A DNA stretch of 64,000 bases, taken from assembly GCA_040365065.1 (NCBI GenBank), contig BAABNI010000007.1, forward strand, positions 122,974 through 186,973. Direction: 5' to 3'. The translations under genes were made by a program, and so were the position numbers. Source of the stretch: Pelagadaptatus aseana (GTDB taxonomy: Bacteria; Pseudomonadota; Gammaproteobacteria; Pseudomonadales; Cellvibrionaceae). Of this stretch, positions 45,225-54,000 are shown piece by piece. The notes beneath the pieces were generated by a model. That model saw only the letters and a program-made list of their open reading frames with translations. It did not search any database and had not been told where the DNA came from. Each line of letters opens with the position of its first letter. Position 1 is the stretch's first letter.

Positions 45225-46255
45225 CTCTGGAATGGCCGCAATTACTCTGGCTGTTACCCCTGCCCCTGCTGGTTTACTGGTTGGTGCCGGCAGCGAAAAA
45301 GGACTCCGCCGCCCTGCTGGTACCTTTTTATGATCGTCTGCAACCCGACAGTGGTCACAGCCTAAAAGCCGGTAACAGTTCCAAGCTAAAGTTATTCGCT
45401 CTATCGCTCATCTGGACAGCAACCCTGCTGGCTTGCGCTCGCCCCATGTGGATCGGTGAGCCCATCAACCTGCCCGCCAGCGGCCGGGATCTGTTACTGG
45501 CCGTGGATATTTCCGGCAGTATGGAAACCCCGGATATGGAGTGGCAAGGTGAAACCATCAATCGCCTGATGACGGTGAAAAAAGTCGTGGGGGATTTTGT
45601 CCAGCGCCGTGAAGCCGATCGCCTGGGCTTGATCCTGTTCGGCACCCGCGCCTACCTGCAGGCGCCACTGACCTTTGATCGCAATACCGTCGACCGCCTG
45701 CTTCAGGAAGCCCAGCTGGGTTTTGCCGGAGAGAAAACCGCCATCGGCGATGCCATCGCCCTGAGCGTTAAACGCCTCAGGGAACGGCCACAGGAAAGTC
45801 GGGTATTGATTCTTCTGACTGATGGCGCCAACACCGCCGGCGAAATCCAACCGCTGAAAGCGGCGGATCTGGCCACTCAGGCTCAGGTAAAAATCTACAC
45901 CATCGGCATTGGTGCCGATGAGATGATCAAGCCGGGGCTGTTCGGCACCGGCTTTGGTGCCCGCCGGATCAATCCTTCGGTGGATCTCGACGAAGATACG
46001 CTGCGCACCATTGCCGATAGCACCGGGGGCCAGTATTTTCGGGCACGCTCACTGCAGGACCTGCAACAGATTTACGCTGTGATGGATACTCTGGAACCAT
46101 CCGAGCAGGACAGTGAGGTATTCCGCCCCACCAAATCCCTGTTCCACTGGCCACTGGGGTTGGCTTTTGCTCTGAGCCTGATATGGCTGTTGGTGCACGT
46201 TGCCAGCTTCGCCCGGCCGCGGCTATCAGGATCATCGGAGGCCGCCCATGACTGA
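45218..46255 (+). CDS. VWA domain membrane protein, BatA-like
   Basis: A 345-residue protein with an N-terminal helix (MLTLEWPQLLWLLPLPLLVYWLV), a second helix near residues 60-80, and a VWA domain. A last helix sits at about residues 310-330. The metal-ion-dependent adhesion site is intact: DISGS followed later by LLTDGANTAG. It is anchored with the VWA domain facing the periplasm. Such BatA/BatB proteins pair with BatD; Bacteroides mutants are oxygen-sensitive, the origin of the Bat name. The stop overlaps the next gene's start by eight bases. Confidence 0.92.
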   Translation: MLTLEWPQLLWLLPLPLLVYWLVPAAKKDSAALLVPFYDRLQPDSGHSLKAGNSSKLKLFALSLIWTATLLACARPMWIGEPINLPASGRDLLLAVDISGSMETPDMEWQGETINRLMTVKKVVGDFVQRREADRLGLILFGTRAYLQAPLTFDRNTVDRLLQEAQLGFAGEKTAIGDAIALSVKRLRERPQESRVLILLTDGANTAGEIQPLKAADLATQAQVKIYTIGIGADEMIKPGLFGTGFGARRINPSVDLDEDTLRTIADSTGGQYFRARSLQDLQQIYAVMDTLEPSEQDSEVFRPTKSLFHWPLGLAFALSLIWLLVHVASFARPRLSGSSEAAHD

Positions 46256-48176
46256 AGGCTTATCCGCCGCCATGGATATTTTTATTGAACACTTTCACTG
46301 GCAAAGACCGCTCTGGTTGCTGGCATTGCCCCTGTGTCTGATAGCTGTCACCCTGCTGTGGCGCCAGCAAAGTCGCCACAGTGGCTGGCAGCAATTAATT
46401 CCCGAAGCACTGCTGCAACATCTGCTGCAAGGCCAGCGGCAAGCCATCAGCCGCCTGCCACTGCTGGGACTGGCACTGATCTGGACCATCGGATCAGTGG
46501 CCATGGCGGGCCCCAGCTGGGAAAAAATCCCGCAACCCATTCACAAATCCGAGCGCGCCATGGTGGTCCTGTTGGATCTGTCGCCCTCGATGCTGGCACA
46601 GGATGTCAAACCCTCACGGCTGGTTCGGGCCCGACTGAAATTGATTGATTTCCTCAAAGCCCGTGAGGAGGGCCTCACGGCTCTGGTGGCATTCGCCGGT
46701 GAGGCCCATGTCATCACCCCGCTCACCGATGACACCCGCACCATAACCAGTCTGGTGCCATCCCTGTCACCCAATGTTATGCCTCTGGCTGGCAGCAACC
46801 CCGAAATGGCGGTTGAGCTGGCACTGCAATTATTTTCCGACAGTGGCATCAGTCAGGGTGAATTGCTCATGATTACCGATGGCATTGATCCTGCTGGCAT
46901 CAGCACCATTAATGACCAAATCGGCAACCAGATTACGCTGTCGATTCTGGGCGTAGGCAGTGACGCCGGCGCCCCCATTCCGATCAGCAGTGGTGGCTTT
47001 GCCAAAGATCGCAATGGCGGCATCGTACTGGCGAAACTCAACAGCGGTGAACTGCAGCAGTTAAGTCGCGCCCACGGTGGCATCTACCGCACGCTGGCAG
47101 CCACCGATGCCGACATCAAAGCACTGGCGCAGCCGCCGAAGTTGCTGGATCAAAATACCCGGGAAGTGGAACGTGAATTTGACCTCTGGCAGGACCGCGG
47201 TCCCTGGCTGGCCCTGCTGTTGTTGCCGCTACTGCTGCTGGGATTTCGTCGCGGCTGGCTTTTGTCTGTGGGTTTGCCGCTGGTCCTGATTACCCTGCCC
47301 AACCCGCAACCAGTCTACGCATTCGACTGGCAAGACCTGTGGCAAACCGCCGATCAACAGGGACAGGCGCTGCTTGAACAGGGGCAACCCAGCGAAGCGG
47401 CCAAAACCTTTAAAAACAACGACTGGGCCGCCGCATCTCATTATCAGGCGGAAGAATTCGAGGCCGCCGCCGACTCTTACGCCCGTCAGGACACCGCCAG
47501 TGGCCACTACAACCGGGGTAATGCTCTGGCCAGAGCGGGCAAACTGGAGGACGCGGTTGAGGCCTATGAACAGGCTCTGGAGAAAAATCCGGAGCTGGAA
47601 GACGCCCGGTTTAATCAGAAACTGATTGAAGACCTGTTACAGCAACAGCAAAACCAGCAGCAAAACCAACAAGGCGACTCGCAGGAAAATTCTGACCAGC
47701 AGAATCAGGATCAACAAAACCAGCAGGGCCAACAACAAAACCAACAACAAGGCGAACAACAGCAGAATCAGGGCCAGCAGTCACAATCCGATCAGCAGTC
47801 GGGCAATCAGAGCGATTCTGAATCACAAAATCAGCAATCGGAAAATTCCCAGCAACAAAATCAACCGCAACAGCAAGCCAAACCAGACCAAGCTGAGCCA
47901 CAAGATTCAGAGCAATCGCCCGAACAGCAATCCCCTGAACAACAGTCACAGCAACAAGCCGACCAGCAAAATCCTGCTCAAATGCAAGCCAGTGAAGAGC
48001 TGACACCGGAGCAGAAAGAACAACAACAGGCTCTGGAGCAATATCTGCGCAAGGTGCCGGACGATCCTTCCGGGCTGATGCGCAAAAAATTCGAATACCA
48101 ATACCACCAGCGTCGCAAACAGTACCAACAGGGCACCTGGCAACCCCCAGAAAACAATGCCACCGAGCGCTGGTAA
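46248..48176 (+). CDS. VWA and TPR protein with Q/N-rich region, BatB/BatC fusion
   Basis: About 642 residues. N-terminal helices and a VWA domain with DLSPS and MITDGIDPAG (MIDAS complete) correspond to BatB. After two helices near residues 310-350 a TPR segment (HYNRGNALARAGKLEDAVEAYEQALEKNPELEDARFN) corresponds to BatC. A low-complexity stretch of about 120 residues then consists almost only of Gln, Asn, Ser, Glu and Asp, and a short charged tail ends the protein. The ATG at 46248 has a GGAGG site upstream and overlaps the preceding stop. The codon at 46200 is a shadow start. Confidence 0.9.
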   Translation: MTEGLSAAMDIFIEHFHWQRPLWLLALPLCLIAVTLLWRQQSRHSGWQQLIPEALLQHLLQGQRQAISRLPLLGLALIWTIGSVAMAGPSWEKIPQPIHKSERAMVVLLDLSPSMLAQDVKPSRLVRARLKLIDFLKAREEGLTALVAFAGEAHVITPLTDDTRTITSLVPSLSPNVMPLAGSNPEMAVELALQLFSDSGISQGELLMITDGIDPAGISTINDQIGNQITLSILGVGSDAGAPIPISSGGFAKDRNGGIVLAKLNSGELQQLSRAHGGIYRTLAATDADIKALAQPPKLLDQNTREVEREFDLWQDRGPWLALLLLPLLLLGFRRGWLLSVGLPLVLITLPNPQPVYAFDWQDLWQTADQQGQALLEQGQPSEAAKTFKNNDWAAASHYQAEEFEAAADSYARQDTASGHYNRGNALARAGKLEDAVEAYEQALEKNPELEDARFNQKLIEDLLQQQQNQQQNQQGDSQENSDQQNQDQQNQQGQQQNQQQGEQQQNQGQQSQSDQQSGNQSDSESQNQQSENSQQQNQPQQQAKPDQAEPQDSEQSPEQQSPEQQSQQQADQQNPAQMQASEELTPEQKEQQQALEQYLRKVPDDPSGLMRKKFEYQYHQRRKQYQQGTWQPPENNATERW

Positions 48177-48180
48177 TACC

Positions 48181-49896
48181 ATGATGAAAGATTATATGAA
48201 CAAAAAACGCCCGCTTATTGTGTCACTGGCATTACTGCTTGCCATATCGATGGTCAATGTCGCCAATGCGACAACCCAATTTACAGCGCAAGTGGATCGC
48301 AACACCCTGTCAGTGGAAGAGACTTTGACCTTACAACTGCGCTATTACGAGCAGGTGCTGTTTGGTGAACCGGACCTGAGCCAACTGGAAAACAATTTCG
48401 ATATCCTCAGCCAACGCCGCAACCAGCAATACCACAGCGTCAACGGCAAAGCGGAATCCTGGACCCAGTGGAAAATAACCTTGGCACCCAAGCGTGAAGG
48501 CAAGTTACTAATCCCCTCTTTCGAGTTCAAAGGTGCCTTTACCGATGCCATTGAGGTGCAGGTGAAAAAATCCCCGGTTTACAGTGGGCAGGTCGCCAAT
48601 CAACCGGTGTTTATGGAAGTCGCCCTCGATAAAACATCGGCCTTTGTGCAAGAGCAAATCATCTACACGGTGCGGCTGTTCACCTCGGTCAACCTGCACA
48701 GTCTGGATCGAACCGATTTCGATGTTCAGGGCGCTGAAGTTAAAAAGATCAGTGAGAACCAGTATCAGAAAACCATCAACGGCAAAGCCTACGGCGTTGT
48801 CGAAATCAAGTACGCTTTATTTCCGCAGCAAAGTGGCAGCTTAACCGTACCTTCAGGTCTGTGGAGTGTGGTGATCAATCAACAGAACTATCGACGCGAC
48901 CCGTTTTACTCCGATCCCTTTGCCCGCAATGGTAAAAAAATCAATCTGCGCACCCCGGAGAAGACCGTCAATATCCTTGCCCAACCCGGCACCTATGATG
49001 CTGACGTCTGGCTGCCTGCGCGTCAGATTGAGCTGCAGCAAAGTTGGAGTCAGGCGCCAGACACCTTTAAAGTGGGTGAGCCCATCACCCGCAATATCAC
49101 CATCAAAGCCGAGGGCGTGACCGCCGCCCAATTACCGCCTCTGACCATTGAGCCCATGACCGGATTGAGCTACTACCCGGATCAACCGCAGAGCGACGAA
49201 CAATTGTCTGCACAAGGCGTCACCACCATAAAGCAGGAAAGCTACGCCATCGTCGCCAACAAACCCGGCACCATTACCCTACCCGCCGTTACCTTGAAGT
49301 GGTGGGACACCGAAGCCAAACGCATGCGAGAAAGCCGACTGCCAATACAAACCATTCAGGTCGAAGGTACTGCGGCACCCGTCGCAATTCTGGAACCAGA
49401 GCCAACTGCAATCTCCGCCGATGAAGCAAATCCGACACAAACGACCAACAGCAACCCTGTCTGGTTTTACACTACGCTTCTCACCACCCTGAGTACCCTG
49501 CTTTTTGCGGGCTTGTGGCTCAGCGCACGCAGATCCGGCCACCCCATGCCAACCCCTGACAAAAAACCAGTCAAACCCGCCATAGACCCAAAAGCCTTAC
49601 ACCAAGCTCTGGAATCCGGTGATCCTACTCAGGCACGCCAAGCGTTAATTCAGTGGGGGCAGACACACTTTGACGATTCAGGATTGACCGGCCTGCAACA
49701 ACTGGCCCGGTATTGTGACGACACAGATTTTTCTGAAAGCCTCACAGCACTGGATCACCAACTTTATGGCAGCGAAGAACAGCGCCTGCCTCCGGCGTTG
49801 ATTGATGCTTTAAAGCAAGGCATCGGCAGAGTAAAAATCAACACCGCAGAGCAACCGGAAAAGAGCTCATTACCACCACTGTACAAGTCAGCCTAG
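48181..49896 (+). CDS. BatD family protein (oxygen-tolerance operon)
   Basis: About 571 residues. A signal peptide (KRPLIVSLALLLAISMVNVANA) precedes repeated immunoglobulin-like beta domains. They start with FTAQVDRNTLSVEETLTLQLRY, the BatD/DUF7507-like signature. A single helix at about residues 432-454 leads to a short cytoplasmic tail. BatD proteins are periplasmic partners of the VWA proteins. The start could be 48181 or 48196; the latter has a GAAAG just upstream. It ends the operon, and no terminator hairpin is evident after the stop. Confidence 0.9.
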   Translation: MMKDYMNKKRPLIVSLALLLAISMVNVANATTQFTAQVDRNTLSVEETLTLQLRYYEQVLFGEPDLSQLENNFDILSQRRNQQYHSVNGKAESWTQWKITLAPKREGKLLIPSFEFKGAFTDAIEVQVKKSPVYSGQVANQPVFMEVALDKTSAFVQEQIIYTVRLFTSVNLHSLDRTDFDVQGAEVKKISENQYQKTINGKAYGVVEIKYALFPQQSGSLTVPSGLWSVVINQQNYRRDPFYSDPFARNGKKINLRTPEKTVNILAQPGTYDADVWLPARQIELQQSWSQAPDTFKVGEPITRNITIKAEGVTAAQLPPLTIEPMTGLSYYPDQPQSDEQLSAQGVTTIKQESYAIVANKPGTITLPAVTLKWWDTEAKRMRESRLPIQTIQVEGTAAPVAILEPEPTAISADEANPTQTTNSNPVWFYTTLLTTLSTLLFAGLWLSARRSGHPMPTPDKKPVKPAIDPKALHQALESGDPTQARQALIQWGQTHFDDSGLTGLQQLARYCDDTDFSESLTALDHQLYGSEEQRLPPALIDALKQGIGRVKINTAEQPEKSSLPPLYKSA

Positions 49897-49977
49897 CTAG
49901 ACAATACAACTAACATATTGGTTACTCGCAGCAGCAAGTCTTGAGCAAACCTCATATAACATTGACGGCAAAACCCC

Positions 49978-50967
49978 ATGATCCGCTATTCCATTCTCGA
50001 CCTCTGCCCTGTAGCCGACAACCAAACCCCTCGAGAGGCGCTGGCCAACGCCTTGTCTCTGGCCCAGTTTGCCGAAAACCGGGGTTTCAACCGCTATTGG
50101 CTGGCCGAACATCACAATATGGAAGGCATTGCCAGCGCAGCCACATCGGTGGTGATCGGGCACATTGCAGCCGGCACTGAACGGATCCGGGTTGGCGCTG
50201 GTGGCATTATGCTGCCCAACCACGCCCCGTTACAGATCGCCGAACAGTTCGGCACCCTCGAAACCCTGTACCCCGGCAGGATAGATCTGGGGTTAGGCAG
50301 AGCCCCCGGTACCGATGGCGCCACCGCCTATGCCCTGCGCCGAAATCTGCACGGCGATGACAACCGATTCCCGCGTGATGTACAGGAACTGATGCATTAC
50401 TTCGATCCCCTAGAACCGGGCCAGAAGGTTATCGCCGTTCCCGGAGCGGGCTTGGACATTCCCGTCTGGATCCTCGGCTCCAGCCTGTTTGGGGCCCAAC
50501 TGGCCGCCGCCCTCGGCCTGCCTTACGCCTTCGCATCCCATTTTGCTCCGGCACAACTGCACGAGGCCATCGAACTGTACCGACGCCAGTTCCAACCCTC
50601 AGATAAGCTCCGCGAACCCTATGTTATGGCCGGTTTCAATGTAATCGCGGCGGATACCGACGATGAAGCCACTTACCTTGCCACATCATTACAACAGAGC
50701 TTTTTGAAATTACGTCAGGGCAATCCGGGTAAATTGCCCGCTCCCAGAGAAGGATTTATGGGAACCTTGGCGCCGCAGGAAAGAGCACTACTGAACCAGG
50801 TACTGGCCTGCTCGGCAATAGGCTCAAAAACCACTGTGGAGAATAAAATCTGGGATTTTATCGATCACACGGGTGTCGATGAACTGATGGTCACCGGCAG
50901 CATCCACGACCATCAGGCACGATTGAAGTCATTTGACATATTGTCTCAAGTCATGGGCAACCCCTGA
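49978..50967 (+). CDS. LLM class flavin-dependent oxidoreductase (luciferase-like)
   Basis: A 329-residue TIM-barrel flavin monooxygenase-like protein of the MsnO8/YhbW subgroup. Motifs are RYWLAEHHNMEGIASAATSVVIGHIAAGT, then GGIMLPNHAPLQIAEQFGTLETLYPGRIDLGLGRAPG. These shape the FMN pocket. Substrate and physiological role are unknown. It stands alone between the Bat operon and the hybrid kinase. Confidence 0.9.
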   Translation: MIRYSILDLCPVADNQTPREALANALSLAQFAENRGFNRYWLAEHHNMEGIASAATSVVIGHIAAGTERIRVGAGGIMLPNHAPLQIAEQFGTLETLYPGRIDLGLGRAPGTDGATAYALRRNLHGDDNRFPRDVQELMHYFDPLEPGQKVIAVPGAGLDIPVWILGSSLFGAQLAAALGLPYAFASHFAPAQLHEAIELYRRQFQPSDKLREPYVMAGFNVIAADTDDEATYLATSLQQSFLKLRQGNPGKLPAPREGFMGTLAPQERALLNQVLACSAIGSKTTVENKIWDFIDHTGVDELMVTGSIHDHQARLKSFDILSQVMGNP

Positions 50968-51058
50968 GCCCTGTGATTGAATAGGGCCATAAGCACATCA
51001 AAAAAACAAACGCGGTTATACTGAAACTCTATCGCCAAGATGGGGTAGCGGACCATAA

Positions 51059-54000
51059 ATGATTAATTTGATCGCACAATACGAGCAGCGGGATCATATG
51101 GAACTGAGTAGATCAAACAGGACGTCTGCAACGCTGAGAGCTGGCTTGCTGATTGTTTTTCTGGGGTTGGCCATAATCGCCAATAGGATTAATGCGGACA
51201 CAACCGTTAATGACACTTCCTCTGACTTGCTCCGCTCTACCCTCACTGACGCAGAACAGCAATACATTGCCTCCCTGCCAACGTTAACCATCCCTCTGAC
51301 TGACGATCAGCCGCCGTACACTTACGCCATCAATGGCAGACCGACCGGTTATTTGAATGAGTTACTCGACTTAATCTTGGACCAACTTGGAGTCAAATAT
51401 GAACGAGTACCCAACCTAACCTATAACCAAACCATCCAGGGCATGAAAGGTGGGGAGTATGATCTACTCAATGATTATTCGGCTTATGGTTCTGAGCGAG
51501 ACTACATAATCGATACATCGCCGGTTCTGACCGTACCCTTTGTTGCGGTGGGGCGAACCAACGAATCCCTGATTAAAAGCATCGATGACCTAACAGGCAA
51601 AAGAATCGCACTTGTTAAAGGTTATCAGCAGACGTTAGCCATCGAAAACAAGTACCCGGCAATTGACATTGTGTATGTGGATAATATCGATGCCGGCTAT
51701 CGTTCCTTGAGAACAAAAGAAGCCGATTACTACATTGATAATGCAACTCATGCTGGCTATAAACTGATCGATGGTCTGTATCACGACCTGCAAATTGCCG
51801 GTCAATTACCGCAACAAGAGCTGGGCGTTCTCGAATTCAAGTTTGCGATCCATAAAGACCACCCGCTGCTGCATTCGGCCATTCAAAAAATTCTGCAGCA
51901 ACTGTCTAATACGGACATTATCGAGCTCAAAAAGCGTTGGAGTTATTTTGATTTTGACTCTGACAGTAACCTGCAAAAACTGGAAAAAAAACAACTAGAT
52001 CTGACAGATAAAGAACAAGCATGGCTTGAACAGCACCATCAGGTGCGGGTGCATATTCTCGATTACACGCCGTTCAGTTTTATATCCGATGGCGAACCCA
52101 AGGGGCTCGCATTTGAGTACACCCAGAAAATTCTTTCCGATTTGGGGTTAGAACTGATTCCTGTTCCTATGACCTGGGTCGAAGCAAGGGAGCGCATCAA
52201 AAGTGCCGATGGCATTGATCTGGTTCCCATGTTGTACCACACCAAGGATCGGGAATCGTTTGTTAATTTCTCATCGGATTATCTGACATTCCCCATTGTC
52301 ATTTTCAATAGAAAAAACACCCCGGCATTAACCAGCCTGAAAGATCTTAATGGCAAGACGGTAGCCTTGGAGAAGAGTTTTATTGCCGAAGAGCGTCTGC
52401 GTAAGGAATACCCGGAGATTATTCTGGATACTCGTGTGTCTACAGCCTCAGCCATGGAAGCTGTTGCTCTGGGCAAAGCGGATGCCTACGTGGGTAATCT
52501 GGTATCGGGTGTCTATTACATTGAACAAGAAGGCTGGACCAACCTGCAAATTGCGGCCCCCACGGGGTTTAAAGATGCGTCATGGGCTTTTGCCACCAGA
52601 AAAGATTGGCCCGAATTGGCCTCTATTCTGTCAAAATCTCTGGAGCAGCTTAGCCATCAGGATCATGCCTACCTGAGAAGTAAAGTGTTAAGTGGTGACT
52701 ACCAACTGGGGGTTCAATGGTCAGCCATTTTCAAACTCGGCGGCCTGTTCATTTTGCTCGTCTGTATTGCGTTTTACTTTATTGTTTCCTGGAACCGTAA
52801 GCTCAGTCGCGAAGTTCAGGCGAGAATCGAAATTGAGACCGATCTGAGGAAGGCCAATGACACCATCGAATCCAGTGCCAAACGCTTTCAGACTCTGTTT
52901 GAAGGGTCTGAGACAGGTTTTTTGATTGCCGATGACGACAGCTTTCTGGACTGCAACAGAAAAGCCGTTGAAATGCTCGGGTATTCATCCAAACAAGAAT
53001 TATTATCCAAGTCACCGGCAGAGTTATCCCCTGAATTTCAACCCGATGGTCAAACCTCTGTCGAGCATAAACGCCAAGCTCTGCAAGCGCTTCAGGCTGC
53101 AAATGGCAAGCAGGGCATTTCATTTGAAAAGCATTATCAGAAGAAAGACGGCACAACCATACCATTCAATGTAACGGCATCGACCATTGAACTCGATGGC
53201 AACAATTACGTCCTTTTAAATTGGCATGATCTGTCTGACCGTTACGAAACGGAAAGAAAACTGCTTGAGAGTGAGCAACAATTTCGAACTCTGGTTGCCA
53301 ATATTCCCGGGGTTACCTATCGCTGTCTGGGGTATGCCCCTTGGACCATGTTGTTTATCAGTGATGGCATTGAAGAATTTGCCGGCCATCCTGCCACTGA
53401 TTTCCTTGGTGACAACCCTAAAATCAACTTTGGTGATTTGATTCATCCCGATGATGAAGAGCAAATCGAGGAGGCCATGGAACGAGCCATTTCCAGCCGT
53501 TCAACCATCAGTAACGAATTCCGGTTTTACCATGCAAACGGCGAGATTCGTTATGCCATCGATAAACTGCAAATCATCTATGACGATGATGGCAGCATCC
53601 TCTATATGGATGGTGCCATGTTTGACATTACTGACAGAAAGCGCGCCGAACAAAATGCAGAATCGACATCCCGGAGACTGTCAACGCTGGTGGATGCCAT
53701 ACCGTCTATTATCTTTATGAAGGATCTGGATGGCCGTATGACATTGGCCAACAGCTATCATGAGCAGGCTATTGGCATCAAACCTGAGGACGTAACCGGA
53801 AAAACCTGCCACGAATTCCTGCCCGAAGCAGCCGCAAAGCTTATTGAACAACAGGATAATCGGGTATTACTGGACGGCGAAACGCTCAGTTATGAAGAAA
53901 TATTACCAAGACCGGATGGCACACCACGGGATTATTTGACCTACAAAGCCCCACTGAAAGACAGTGATGATACCATTATTGGTCTGGTTGGCATTGCCAC

